From Saccharopolyspora sp. NFXS83 (lineage in GTDB: Bacteria; Actinomycetota; Actinomycetes; Mycobacteriales; Pseudonocardiaceae), in the NCBI RefSeq assembly GCF_026241095.1, contig NZ_JAPFGB010000012.1, positions 1-64,000 on the forward strand: DNA of 64,000 bases, read 5' to 3'. Position numbers and translations under genes: made by a program. The notes under the pieces are model-generated. The model had not been told where the DNA came from. It did no database searches and saw nothing but the letters and a program-made list of their open reading frames with translations. Shown here piece after piece: positions 24,331-33,336 of the stretch (the first letter of the stretch is position 1; the number at the start of each line of letters is the position of its first letter).

Positions 24331-25574
24331 CGGCGACCGACGTCGTCATCACCGGGATGGGCGCGACGACACCACTCGGTGGTGACGTCGCGTCCACCTG
24401 GGACGGTCTGCTGGCCGGACGCAGCGGCGTTCGCAGGCTCACGGAGGAGTGGGTCGACAAGTACGACCTGCCCGCCAAGATCGGCGCACCGCTGGTCGTG
24501 GAGCCTTCCGAGGTGCTGCCTCGGGTGCAGCTGCGACGGCTGGACCGTTGCCAGGCGATCGCGATCATCGCGGCTCGCCAGGCGTGGAACGACGCCGGTT
24601 ACGACATGCCCACCGACGAGCACCAGTCGGTGGATCCGGATCGGCTCGGCGTCGCGCTCGGCACCGGCATCGGCGGGCCGGTCACGCTGCTCAACCAGGA
24701 CGACCTCCTGGAGGAGCACGGGCTGCGCAAGATCTCGCCGCTGACCGTGCCGATGCTCATGCCCAACGGGCCCGCCGCGCACGTCGGCATCGACCTGCGC
24801 GCTCGGGCCGGTGTGCACTCCCCCGCTTCCGCCTGCGCTTCCGGCGCCGAGGGGTTGGCGCGGGGCTGGGACATGATCCGGTCGGGGCAGGCCGACGTGG
24901 TGGTCGCCGGTGGCGCGGAGTCCTGCATCCACCAGATCACCGTCGCAGGGTTCTGCCAGGCGCGAACGTTGAGCACCCGCAACGACGAGCCGGAACTGGC
25001 CTCGCGCCCGTTCGACACGGGCCGGGACGGGTTCGTGCTCGGCGAAGGCGCGGGCGTGGTGATCTTGGAGAGCGCCGAGCACGCCAAGGCCCGCGGAGCG
25101 CGGATCTACGGGCGGCTCGCCGGGGTGGGCATCACCTCGGACGCCTACCACATCACCGGCAGCCACCCGGACGGCGTCGGCCAGGTCAACGCCATGACGC
25201 AGGCCGTGCGCACCGCGGATCTGTCCACTTCGGAGGTCGAGCACGTCAACGCGCACGCGACCTCCACCGTGGTCGGCGACGTGGGCGAGGCGGCGGCCAT
25301 CCGCAAGGCGTTCGGCGACGGAGTCGCGCTGACCGCGCCGAAGAGCGCGCTCGGGCACCTCGTCGGCGGCGCGGGCGCGGTGGAGAGCATCGTGACGCTG
25401 CTGTCGATCTACCACGGGCAGATCCCGCCCACCCGCAACCTCGACGAGCTCGACCCGAAGGTCGAACTGGACGTGGTGACGGACAAGCCGCGGCAGGTCG
25501 AGCTGTCGGCCGCGGTGAACAATTCCTTCGGTTTCGGCGGGCACAACGTAGCGCTCGCGTTCGCCAAGGCCTGA
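24327..25574 (+). CDS. fabF: beta-ketoacyl-ACP synthase II (FabF/KasA type)
   Basis: The 415-residue enzyme elongates acyl-ACP chains with malonyl-ACP. The condensing triad is intact: Cys170 in SACASG, His310 in VNAHATST, His344 in GHLVGGAG. It begins with the usual VVITGMGATTPLG. The ATG overlaps the acpP stop (ATGA). In mycobacteria the equivalent gene is kasA. It is the last gene of the operon, followed by a terminator. Confidence 0.95.
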   Translation: MTATDVVITGMGATTPLGGDVASTWDGLLAGRSGVRRLTEEWVDKYDLPAKIGAPLVVEPSEVLPRVQLRRLDRCQAIAIIAARQAWNDAGYDMPTDEHQSVDPDRLGVALGTGIGGPVTLLNQDDLLEEHGLRKISPLTVPMLMPNGPAAHVGIDLRARAGVHSPASACASGAEGLARGWDMIRSGQADVVVAGGAESCIHQITVAGFCQARTLSTRNDEPELASRPFDTGRDGFVLGEGAGVVILESAEHAKARGARIYGRLAGVGITSDAYHITGSHPDGVGQVNAMTQAVRTADLSTSEVEHVNAHATSTVVGDVGEAAAIRKAFGDGVALTAPKSALGHLVGGAGAVESIVTLLSIYHGQIPPTRNLDELDPKVELDVVTDKPRQVELSAAVNNSFGFGGHNVALAFAKA

Positions 25575-25639
25575 CGAATCCGTTCGCGGCCACCCCGTGC
25601 GGGAGCCCGGAACCTCAGGCGGCGTGCCAGGACCTGTTC

Positions 25640-25678
25640 GACAGCCCCGAGTCGAGTGCATCTCACTTCGGGGCTGTC
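25640..25678 (+). terminator. terminator after the fab operon
   Basis: GACAGCCCCGA and TCGGGGCTGTC form a perfect 11-base-pair hairpin with a 17-base loop, 65 bases after the fabF stop. It lacks a U-run. Confidence 0.6.
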
Positions 25679-25869
25679 CTCGGGACCGCCCCCGGCGACC
25701 TCGTCCCGGCGCCGCGCGTGCCTCCCACCCGCGTAGGTCATCCGACCGGGCGGGGGAAGTTCAGCCGTTCCAGCGGCATTCGAGCATTGATCCAGCCATC
25801 GCCGGTATTCGTCGGAGTACGCGGCGGGCTTCGCCACGCACAGATCGTCGCGCCACCCGAGGGGACCCG

Positions 25870-27309
25870 ATGACCGCACTGGACGACCGCCCCGGCATGC
25901 CGGGAACAGCCACCGCGGACCCGCGCGACCCGTGGCTGCGACTGGGCCTGCTGCTCGACGAGGAGTCGATCACCCCGCTGCACGACCGCGATCACAGCGG
26001 TGTGCGGGCGGTGCGCGGTCGCATCGACGGCGTCCCGGTGATCGCCTACTGCACGGACGGCACCAAGATGGGCGGCGCTATGGGCACCGAGGGGTGCCGG
26101 CACGTGGTCGACGCCATCGACGCCGCGGTGCGGGACGGCTGCCCGGTCATCGGCGTCTGGCACTCCGGCGGCGCACGGCTCGCGGAGGGCGTGGAAGCGC
26201 TGGACGCCGTCGGCCAGGTCTTCGCGGCGATGATCCGCGCCTCCGGCCGGGTGCCGCAGCTGTCGGTCGTGGTCGGTCCCGCCGCCGGAGGTGCGGCCTA
26301 CGGCCCGGCGCTCACCGATGTGGTGATCATGGCGCCGGCCGGGCGGGTGTTCATCACCGGGCCCGACGTGGTGCGCAGCGTCACCGGTGAGCAGATCGAC
26401 CAGGAAGGGCTCGGCGGCACCGAGGCGCACGGCACGAAGTCCGGTGTGGTGCACGTCGTGGCCGAGGACGAACCCGACGCCTACGCCCGCGCCCGGCGGC
26501 TCACCGGGCTGTTCGCGACTCCCGGCTCGTTCGACCCCGCATCGATCGCCGACGGATCGGACCTGCGGGCGCTGCTGCCGGATCGGCCGCAACGCGCCTA
26601 CGACATCAAACCGGTGATCCGAGGAGTCTTGGACACCCGCGCCGACGGCTCCGCGGACTTCGAGGAACTGCAGGCCAAGTGGGCGCCGAACATGGTCGTC
26701 GGACTGGGCAGGCTCGGCGGCCGTGCGATCGGCGTGCTGGCGAACAACCCGCTGCGCAAGGGCGGCTGCCTCGATTCGCTGTCGGCGGAGAAGGCGGCCC
26801 GGTTCGTGCGGATGTGCGATGCGTTCGGCGTTCCGCTGCTGGTCGTGGTGGACGTGCCCGGCTACCTGCCGGGCGTCGGCCAGGAATGGGGCGGAGTCGT
26901 GCGGCGTGGCGCGAAGTTGCTGCACGCGTTCGGCGAGGCGGTGGTGCCGCGCGTGACGCTGGTGCTGCGCAAGTCCTTCGGCGGCGCCTACATCGCGATG
27001 AACGCCCGCTCGCTGGGCGCGACCGCGGTGTTCGCCTGGCCGGAGGCGGAGGTCGCGGTCATGGGCGCGAAGGCCGCGGTCGGCGTCCTGCACCGCAAGG
27101 CGTTGGCGGCGGCACCCGACGAGGAGCGGGAGGCGTTGCAGGACAAGCTCGCCGAGGAGCACGAACGGGCCGCGGGCGGCGTCGGCAGGGCCATGTCGAT
27201 CGGCGTGGTCGACGAGGTGGTCGAGCCTGCGCAGACCCGGCGCCGGGTAGCCGAGGCGCTGGCCGCGGCTCCGGCGAACCGCGGCGCGCACGGCAACATC
27301 CCGCTGTGA
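25870..27309 (+). CDS. accD6: acyl-CoA carboxylase beta subunit (AccD6-like)
   Basis: The 479-residue protein is the carboxyltransferase subunit of an acyl-CoA carboxylase, with two crotonase-fold halves. Landmarks include IGVWHSGGARLAEGVEAL, VVVGPAAGGAAYGPALTD, and in the second half VVVDVPGYLPGVGQEWGGVVRRGAKLL and FGGAYIAMNARSLGA. Its position directly after the FAS-II genes matches mycobacterial accD6, which makes malonyl-CoA for fatty acid synthesis with a biotinylated alpha subunit encoded elsewhere. The ATG at 25870 follows GAGGGGACC. A terminator hairpin separates it from fabF, so it may have its own promoter. Confidence 0.9.
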   Translation: MTALDDRPGMPGTATADPRDPWLRLGLLLDEESITPLHDRDHSGVRAVRGRIDGVPVIAYCTDGTKMGGAMGTEGCRHVVDAIDAAVRDGCPVIGVWHSGGARLAEGVEALDAVGQVFAAMIRASGRVPQLSVVVGPAAGGAAYGPALTDVVIMAPAGRVFITGPDVVRSVTGEQIDQEGLGGTEAHGTKSGVVHVVAEDEPDAYARARRLTGLFATPGSFDPASIADGSDLRALLPDRPQRAYDIKPVIRGVLDTRADGSADFEELQAKWAPNMVVGLGRLGGRAIGVLANNPLRKGGCLDSLSAEKAARFVRMCDAFGVPLLVVVDVPGYLPGVGQEWGGVVRRGAKLLHAFGEAVVPRVTLVLRKSFGGAYIAMNARSLGATAVFAWPEAEVAVMGAKAAVGVLHRKALAAAPDEEREALQDKLAEEHERAAGGVGRAMSIGVVDEVVEPAQTRRRVAEALAAAPANRGAHGNIPL

Positions 27310-27327
27310 CGCGCTGACCCGCCGCGG

Positions 27328-27912
27328 CTAGCAGCGGACGGCGAGCGCGCTACCGGGGAGGCTGTTCGTGTCGAGCCGGAAGCCACCGGCGTCGACCACC
27401 ATCGGGTACACCACCGACCAGCGCAGGCACTGCGATTCCAGTCCCGGCGGGGCATCGTGCGGATCCTGGGTGCTCACGAAGGTCATCAGGATGCGCAGCG
27501 AATCTCTCGGCCCGGGCTCGACGCGGTGCACCTTGACCGCCGCGTCCCGCGTCGTGGCGTACTCCTGCTGCCACTTGTCCTCCGGGAGCTGCCGCTGCTT
27601 CTCCGTGACGACGGTGGCCTTCCACGTCTCGTACCGGCGCATGTTGATCGCGTTGAAGTGCATCTGCAGCGTCCAGCGGATGTCGGCGCTGTCCGGGTGC
27701 GCTTCGGCGTCCGGGCTCAATTCGATGTTCGCGTACTGGCCGCCCTGCTCCTGCACGCCCTCCATCGCCCCCGGCATCCCCGACGGCTCCGAGTAGTAGC
27801 GCTGCGCCGCGATGCCGCCGGCGCCCGCCGCGAGCAGCATGACGACGGCGATCGGCACGCCCCATTTCAGCCAGGAGTTGCGCGAACGGCCTACCGGAGA
27901 AGTCGACTGCAC
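27328..27912 (-). CDS. membrane-anchored protein with NTF2-like outer domain, unknown function
   Basis: The 194-residue protein has a short basic N-terminus, one membrane helix at about 18-36 (WGVPIAVVMLLAAGAGGIAA) and an outer domain. The part IRWTLQMHFNAINMRRYETW with TRDAAVKVHRVEP resembles the SnoaL/NTF2-like fold of Mce-associated and similar actinobacterial membrane proteins. I chose the GTG at 27912 with GGGAAG nine bases upstream; the longer frame to 28023 lacks a site. It is convergent with accD6 across 18 bases. No enzymatic role can be assigned. Confidence 0.65.
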   Translation of the reverse strand: MQSTSPVGRSRNSWLKWGVPIAVVMLLAAGAGGIAAQRYYSEPSGMPGAMEGVQEQGGQYANIELSPDAEAHPDSADIRWTLQMHFNAINMRRYETWKATVVTEKQRQLPEDKWQQEYATTRDAAVKVHRVEPGPRDSLRILMTFVSTQDPHDAPPGLESQCLRWSVVYPMVVDAGGFRLDTNSLPGSALAVRC

Positions 27913-28203
27913 ACCGATCAGCTTCCCACAGTGAGGCGTGTTCGAGGTTCTCCGGGCTCGTCTTGCTCGGGGGCCGGGTGGCGGAACCTCAGCTGTCTTC
28001 TCGCTGCGGGATTTTTTTCCCAAGTGGATCCGCCACGAAGGAAAAAGTCGTCTCGCGAGAAGGCTGCTGAGAACCCGCGGGTGAGCGGCTTTCGACGTGG
28101 ACTATGCGCTGACGCGCATCCAGGCACGGCCGCCGGCCGCCAGGCAGGCTTGCTCCGCGGCCCAAGGGACGGCCTTCGGCCGCAGGGCGTGATTCGGTGG
28201 GGG

Positions 28204-28707
28204 TCAGCCGACTCGGTGCAGCCAGCTGACCGGGGCTCCGTCTCCGGCGTGGCGGAAGAGTTCGAGCTCCTGGTCCCAGGCCGCGCCCAGCAGTTGGTCG
28301 ACGCGGTGGGTGAACGACTCGGAGCCGCGGCTGTTGGCGGCGAGCGTGCGCAACTGGTCTTCGCTCACCACGATGTCGCCGTTGGCGCTGGTGCGGGCGT
28401 TCCACAGGCCGAGCCCTGGGACGTGGCAGAACCGTTGCCCGTCGATGCCCGGACTGGGGTCCTCGGTGATCTCGAACCGGAGCATCGGCCACGCGCGCAA
28501 CGCGGTGACCAGGCGGGACCCCGTGCCGGGTTCTCCGGTCCAGGTGAGTTCGGCGCGCAACTGCCCAGGCGCCGCGGGTTGCGCCGTCCAGCGGAGTTCG
28601 GTCCGCATGCCGAGTGCGCCGGCGACGGCCCACTCGATGTGCGGACAGACCGCAGACGGCGACGAGTGGACGTAGATCACGCCACTGGTGCTGCCACGGG
28701 TGCTCAC
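28204..28707 (-). CDS. DUF3145 family protein
   Basis: The 167-residue protein matches DUF3145, an actinobacterial family of unknown function, through GVIYVHSSPSAVCPHIEWAV, the FEITEDPSPGIDGQRFCHVP segment and the C-terminal AAWDQELELFRHAGDGAPVSWLHRVG. In Streptomyces a DUF3145 gene also lies close to the fab operon (established knowledge, recalled), so conservation of the neighbourhood hints at a link with lipid synthesis. No signal peptide or membrane segment is seen. Confidence 0.85.
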   Translation of the reverse strand: MSTRGSTSGVIYVHSSPSAVCPHIEWAVAGALGMRTELRWTAQPAAPGQLRAELTWTGEPGTGSRLVTALRAWPMLRFEITEDPSPGIDGQRFCHVPGLGLWNARTSANGDIVVSEDQLRTLAANSRGSESFTHRVDQLLGAAWDQELELFRHAGDGAPVSWLHRVG

Positions 28708-29114
28708 TGCTGACCTCCGCTGTTCGACGAGGGACGTCTTCCCCTACGACCTCGTCCGGCGGTGGCCCGGCCCCCGATCACCGCGGTCGCGGTAGATCGG
28801 CGGCGTGCGGCGTCATTCTGCACGGGCGTTGACCACGGCCGCCACATGAAGTTGATGAACTGCCCGACCGGGGCACGTCGTTCCGCTACCGTTCGCAGGA
28901 CTCCCCCCGCTCCTGCCGGAGCGAGGTCCTCGCAGTTCCAGGCCCGCCCGAGCGGACGAACGGGTGCCTCGGACGGCCCAATCCCGCAGGTGCGGATGAG
29001 TGTCAGATACCACTCGAATGGGGGAGCACGCGCAGTAGGCGACAATGCCTGCCGGACCCGGCGGCCGTAGACCGACCGGGCGAGTGGAGCTCGATCGCGG
29101 GAACGGAGACGACC
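28708..29114. other. divergent promoter region
   Basis: About 400 bases lie between two divergent genes. No supportable coding frame is visible. The last 50 bases contain an AATGGGGGAGC stretch, but I see no certain promoter elements. Confidence 0.35.
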
Positions 29115-30380
29115 ATGCGGGTGGTGCGGCTCGGCAAGGAGCCGACCAAGATCGGCGCGGACATCCGGGCGGCCATCGCGGCGTGGGGCCCCGGCAGCGG
29201 TGTCTTCGGCGGAGTCGCCGTCTTCGGCGCCGAACCGCCGGGTGCGCCGCGCACGCTGGACGCGGTCCTGGTGCTGCCGCGAGGCATCGTGGTCGTCGTC
29301 GGAACCGATCTCCCGGAGTCGGCGCTCACCTTGGAGGCGCCGGTGCAGACCCCGTGGACGGTCGACGGCTGGCCGCTGCTGCGCCAGACCGCCGCGATGA
29401 ACCCGGCGCTGGAAGCGCTGGAGTCGGCCGCCGCGCTGGCCCGCGCATTGCAGTCCCGCGACGCGGAACCGATGCCCGTCGCCGCCATCGTCGCCGTCGG
29501 CCCCTACGTCGCCCAGATCACCCAGCCGACGAACGACCTGTACCGCGGCGTGCGGGTGCTGTACCCGTCGACGACGAGCATGCTCGCCGCCGCCCGCGAA
29601 CTCGCCACCTACGAACGCGCCTGCGGGGTCGAGCCGGCGCGGAAGGTGCTGCGCATCCTCGACGAGCGCGCCGGCCGGATCTCCGTCGCGGACCTGACCG
29701 CGGAGGGCTTCCCCGACTCGGTGACCCCCGACCTCGCGTCGGCGAGCACGCTGCTGATCCCGAAGGTGCGTGACGAGGCTCCGGCACCGGTTCCGGCCGC
29801 AGCGCCGAACGCGCTGCGGGCTCGGCTGAGCGGCTTGTCGCGGCGCACGGTGCTGACCGCGCTCGGCGTGGCCGCCGTCGTGCTCACCGGGGCGGTGCTG
29901 TCCTCGGTGTGGGCGGGCGGTTCGGGTTCGGCCCAGGACATGACCGCGCAGCAGGTGGACGGGGTCTCGTTCGAGCGCACCGCGGCCGAGCTCGGCGGCG
30001 ACTGCGCCGAAGCCTCGTTCGGCGACGTGCGGGCCTGGTTCCAGCGGCATCCGTGCGAGGCGCTGTCCAGGCAGGTCTTCGACAGCGAAGCCGCGAGCCG
30101 GACGGCCACCGTTTCCCTCGCCGTGGTGGACCTGGGCGACGCGACCCCGGCGCGGAACCTGCGGGAGCTGCTGAACACACCTGGTTCGGGCGGTATCTCC
30201 GACCCGGCCGCCGAGCCCGGTCCGCCGACCGAGTTCGACGGCGCGGCGCAGGCGGTGCAGCAGACCGGTTCGCAGGTGCGGATCGTGCAGGCCGCCTGGG
30301 CCTCCGGGAAATCCGATCCGGGCGACGTCTCGCTGCGCGTGCTCGCCGAACGCGGACTGCGGTTGCGCACGCCGGAGTAG
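29115..30380 (+). CDS. single-pass membrane protein, unknown function
   Basis: The 421-residue protein has a cytoplasmic N-terminal domain of about 235 residues (starting MRVVRLGKEPTKIG, with VLVLPRGIVVVVGTDLPESAL and a PNLYRGVRVLYPSTTS-like segment), one membrane helix at about 243-267 (TVLTALGVAAVVLTGAVLSSVWAG), and a Cys-containing outer domain of about 150 residues. The N-terminal part resembles NERD-type nuclease-related domains in layout only; I see no catalytic residues. A sensor or anchoring role is possible. The ATG at 29115 follows GGGAACGGAGACG. Confidence 0.6.
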   Translation: MRVVRLGKEPTKIGADIRAAIAAWGPGSGVFGGVAVFGAEPPGAPRTLDAVLVLPRGIVVVVGTDLPESALTLEAPVQTPWTVDGWPLLRQTAAMNPALEALESAAALARALQSRDAEPMPVAAIVAVGPYVAQITQPTNDLYRGVRVLYPSTTSMLAAARELATYERACGVEPARKVLRILDERAGRISVADLTAEGFPDSVTPDLASASTLLIPKVRDEAPAPVPAAAPNALRARLSGLSRRTVLTALGVAAVVLTGAVLSSVWAGGSGSAQDMTAQQVDGVSFERTAAELGGDCAEASFGDVRAWFQRHPCEALSRQVFDSEAASRTATVSLAVVDLGDATPARNLRELLNTPGSGGISDPAAEPGPPTEFDGAAQAVQQTGSQVRIVQAAWASGKSDPGDVSLRVLAERGLRLRTPE

Positions 30381-30437
30381 GCCCGCCGCGAAGCACCGGT
30401 GGAACCCGCCGAGCGCGGATCCCACCGGCTCCCCGAC

Positions 30438-31472
30438 TCAGCCCCAGAAGGTCGCGGGGACGCACCCGGTGTCGGCGCACGCCGGAGCCACCGGGCGCGC
30501 GTCCGCGCCGTCCACCAGCCACTGCCGGCCGTCCGCGACCGACACCAGGTACCGCCCGACCCGGTCGACGGACAGCTGCACCTGCTCCGCCCCGAGCGCG
30601 CCGCCGGTGTCGAACGGGACGCCGCCACCGACTGCGGCGCCGCTGTCCCCGTCGAGCGTGCTGATCCGCATCCGCTCGGCGGGCGGGTTGCCGCATTCGG
30701 CCGGGGTGAGCACCGCGACGTCGCTGTCGGACCAGGCCAACGCCTGCGGGGCGCACGCCCCTGCGGGCGGCGTCGGCATCGGTGCGCCCAGTTCGGTGCC
30801 GCCGGGAGCCACGATGTGGATCTCGGACCGGGACGTGAGCACCGCGAGCCGTCCATCGTGGTCCACCGCCAGGTCGAGCGCCTGCTCTCCCGCGGGCAAG
30901 CCGATCCGCCGCGGCCCACCGGTTCCTTCGACCACCACGCCGTCGCCCTCGGCGTAGGCGAACCGCCCACCACCGGCCGCCAGCGCGGTGCCCGTTCCGG
31001 TGCGGTGCGCGACCGGCCTGATGATCCTGTCGGGCCCGAGCACGACGATGTCGCTGCCCCCCGCGGCCGGGACGGTCGCGTAGACGCGGTCCCCGTCGGC
31101 CGCGAGCCCGCCCTGCACGGGTGCTCCGACCTCGGCGAGCACCTCGTGCTGCTTCCCGGTGAGCACGTCGAACGAGGCGAGCGTGCCCGGTTTCGGTGCC
31201 GCGACGTAGCTGTTCGGCGCGATGCTCACCGGTTCCGCCTGGCGCGGACTGGTGCCGGGCACCACCGCCAGCGCGACCAGGAACACCGCGGAGGCGGCCA
31301 CCGCCACCCCTCCCGCTGCGATCAGCGGGCGCCGGGACGGGCGTCGAGATCGGCGCTGGCGGGCCGCGAGCAGCCGCGGCAGCGTGTCGCCGCGCGGCTC
31401 GACGTCGTCCACCAGCGCGTGCAGCCCGCTGCGCAGCTCGTCGACGGCCTGCGTGTCGTCTGGATCCCTCAC
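30438..31472 (-). CDS. membrane-anchored beta-propeller-like protein, likely sigma-factor partner
   Basis: The 344-residue protein has a basic N-terminal region of about 48 residues, one membrane helix at about 49-71 (PLIAAGGVAVAASAVFLVALAVV) and an outer domain with repeated short beta segments such as FAYAEGDGVVVEGTGGPRR and LDLAVDHDGRLAVLTSRSE. These look like propeller blades. The GTG start overlaps the stop of the sigma factor gene by four bases, the typical arrangement of a sigma factor and its anti-sigma or co-expressed membrane partner. No zinc-binding anti-sigma motif (HxxxCxxC) is visible, so the anti-sigma label is inference. Confidence 0.65.
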   Translation of the reverse strand: MRDPDDTQAVDELRSGLHALVDDVEPRGDTLPRLLAARQRRSRRPSRRPLIAAGGVAVAASAVFLVALAVVPGTSPRQAEPVSIAPNSYVAAPKPGTLASFDVLTGKQHEVLAEVGAPVQGGLAADGDRVYATVPAAGGSDIVVLGPDRIIRPVAHRTGTGTALAAGGGRFAYAEGDGVVVEGTGGPRRIGLPAGEQALDLAVDHDGRLAVLTSRSEIHIVAPGGTELGAPMPTPPAGACAPQALAWSDSDVAVLTPAECGNPPAERMRISTLDGDSGAAVGGGVPFDTGGALGAEQVQLSVDRVGRYLVSVADGRQWLVDGADARPVAPACADTGCVPATFWG

Positions 31473-31960
31473 ACCCGCTCCCGCAGCAAATCCGAAAGCC
31501 GAGCCACTCCCCGCGAGCAGTACGACTTGACCGCACCCTGACTCACGCCCATCAGCTGCGCGGTCCGCGCCTCGCTGAAGTCGGCGTAGTACCGCAGCAC
31601 CACCGCTTCCCGCTGCCTGCGCGGCAGGTGGGTGAGGGCGTCCGCGAGCACCGCGCGGTCCAGGCCGCGTCCGGTGTCGTCCGGACGCGAATCCTCGGTG
31701 GCGATCCGAGGCTGGTAGCGCTTGGCGACCATGCGGCGGCGCAGCACCGACCGAGCCCGGTTGAGCACCGCCTGCCGCAAGAACGCCAGCGCCTTGTCCG
31801 GGTCGCGCAGCCGCGTCCTGGAGTCGAAGACCCGCACGTACGCGTCCTGCACGATGTCCTCGGCCGAAGCCCGGTCATCGACGAGCAGCACCGCTATCCG
31901 CAGCAGTTGCCGGTAGTTCTCCTGGTAGAGCTCGGTGAGTTTGGTCGTCAGTTCATCCAT
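31469..31960 (-). CDS. SigE-family ECF RNA polymerase sigma factor
   Basis: The protein (about 163 residues) has sigma region 2 (ELYQENYRQLLRIAVLLVDD, ASAEDIVQDAYVRVF) and region 4 (LPRRQREAVVLRYYADFSEARTAQLMGVSQGAVKSYCSRG). This is the pattern of actinobacterial SigE-family (Group 123/ECF SigE-like) factors. The start may be the ATG at 31960 (MDELTTK) or an upstream GTG at 32017; neither has a strong ribosome site. Its 3' end is coupled to the membrane protein by a four-base overlap. The regulon is unknown. Confidence 0.85.
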   Translation of the reverse strand: MDELTTKLTELYQENYRQLLRIAVLLVDDRASAEDIVQDAYVRVFDSRTRLRDPDKALAFLRQAVLNRARSVLRRRMVAKRYQPRIATEDSRPDDTGRGLDRAVLADALTHLPRRQREAVVLRYYADFSEARTAQLMGVSQGAVKSYCSRGVARLSDLLRERV

Positions 31961-32197
31961 GGCCGCCAGCCCGTCGCCCGGCCAGGCGGTCACGGGCAAT
32001 GCGATCGAAACCGTCACATCTCTGCATGACGCCCGAGACCCCCTTCGCGGTTGGCAGCCGACGCGGACCAGATTTCCCGATCGAAGCTCCGACCGGCGGA
32101 GAGGCGCAGCTTACCGTCCGCCACGAGTGCGGTCGCGGAGTGATCGTCCGGATCGGCCGCCGACCGCGGGGCGGGGCGGGCGAGCCGGAGCTCGCGA

Positions 32198-32262
32198 GCG
32201 CCTCGTCCGGGTGGCCAGCGCGCCCGCGCGCGGGCGCGCTGGCCGTCCGGGCCAGGCGTTCC
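32198..32262. repeat. long GC palindrome with imperfect extension
   Basis: Bases 32213-32244 form a perfect 32-base palindrome (arm GGCCAGCGCGCCCGCG). The flanks continue with imperfect complementarity: GCGCCTCGTCCGG on the left mirrors CCGGGCCAGGCGT on the right. It lies between divergent genes, so it is not an obvious terminator of either. Confidence 0.8.
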
Positions 32263-32474
32263 TCCACAAAGGACCGCACCGGACGCGCAGGCCGCACCCC
32301 CGGGCCGCGGCGCCGCGTAAGAATCACCACACCACAAGATCACCCGTTTGCCGTCGTCGCTGGTCAGCCGATCATCGGCACCCTCACTCGCCCGTTTTGG
32401 CAGCCGATGCCGCCGGGTGCTCGTTCGACTACCGTCGGCAGCGGGACAGCACGGTTCCGCACCCGGCAACCGAT

Positions 32475-32502
32475 GGGAGGATAGGCGGCCTCCCGGCCGC
32501 CT
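32475..32502 (+). promoter_or_regulatory. hairpin between ribosome site and start codon
   Basis: GGGAGG (32475-32480) is followed by AGGCGGCC-TCCC-GGCCGCCT (32483-32502), a perfect eight-base-pair hairpin, then nine bases to the ATG at 32512. There is no other ribosome site, and the frame has a stop (TAG at 32482) just upstream. If the hairpin forms, it would shorten the effective spacing. Confidence 0.5.
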
Positions 32503-32511
32503 CAACCGGCC

Positions 32512-33333
32512 ATGAAGTTCGGCATCTCGACGTTCAACACCGATGAGGGCATCGGCCCCGCGGAGCTCGGGCGCGCGCTGGAGGACCGCGGTTTCGACTC
32601 GCTCTTCCTCGCCGAGCACACCCACGTTCCCGCGAGCCGCGACACCCCGTATCCCGGCGGCGGCGACCTGCCGCGGATCTACTACCGCACGCTGGACCCG
32701 TTCGTGAGCCTCACCGCGGCTGCCGCGGTGACCGAGAACCTGTTGCTGGGCACCGGGATCGCGCTCATGATCCAGCGCGATCCGATCACCACCGCGAAGG
32801 AGGTCGCCAGCCTCGACCTCGTCTCCAACGGGCGGGTGATCTTCGGCATCGGCGCCGGCTGGAGCCGCGACGAGATGCGCAACCACGGCACCGATCCGGG
32901 CAGGCGCGGCGCGCTGATGGACGAGCGGATCCGGGCCATGCGGGAGATCTGGACGAAGGAGCTCGCGGAGTTCCACGGCGAGCACGTGGACTTCGACCCG
33001 ATCTACTCGTGGCCGAAGCCGGTGCAGCAGCCGCATCCGCCGATCTACATCGGCGGCGAGAGCAAGCGCTCCTTCGACCGGGTCGCCGAGTACGGCGGGG
33101 GCTGGCTGCCCCGCGCGGACACCGAGAACCTCGGCGACCTGATCGCGAAGGTGCGCGAGCACGCGGGCTGGCGGGTTCCGGTGTCGCTGTACGCGGCGCC
33201 GAAGGACTCGGTGGTCGAGGAGTACGCGGAGGCCGGGGTGGATCGGCTCCTGTTCTACCTGCCGACCAAGCCGCGGGACGAGTCGCTGGAGCGGCTCGAC
33301 CTGCTCGCCGGCGTGGTGACCAAGCACAGCTGA
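32512..33333 (+). CDS. LLM-class F420-dependent oxidoreductase (TIGR03619 type)
   Basis: The 273-residue TIM-barrel enzyme begins MKFGISTFNTDEG and has SLFLAEHTHVPASRDTPYP, NLLLGTGIALMIQRDPITTAKEVASLDLVSNGRVIFGIGAGW and HPPIYIGGES, landmarks of the TIGR03619 F420-dependent group. It would use reduced F420 on an unknown small substrate. It is followed by a terminator hairpin and has no operon partner. It differs clearly from the other LLM enzyme at 9920. Confidence 0.88.
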   Translation: MKFGISTFNTDEGIGPAELGRALEDRGFDSLFLAEHTHVPASRDTPYPGGGDLPRIYYRTLDPFVSLTAAAAVTENLLLGTGIALMIQRDPITTAKEVASLDLVSNGRVIFGIGAGWSRDEMRNHGTDPGRRGALMDERIRAMREIWTKELAEFHGEHVDFDPIYSWPKPVQQPHPPIYIGGESKRSFDRVAEYGGGWLPRADTENLGDLIAKVREHAGWRVPVSLYAAPKDSVVEEYAEAGVDRLLFYLPTKPRDESLERLDLLAGVVTKHS

Positions 33334-33336
33334 GCC

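Larger units (their letters stand above)
32018..32511. other. about 490-base divergent intergenic region
   Basis: No supportable gene is seen. The stretch holds the long palindrome at 32198-32262 and the leader hairpin at 32475-32502 described separately. It also contains the promoters of the sigma factor gene and the F420-type oxidoreductase gene, but no −35/−10 pair can be fixed with confidence. Confidence 0.5.
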
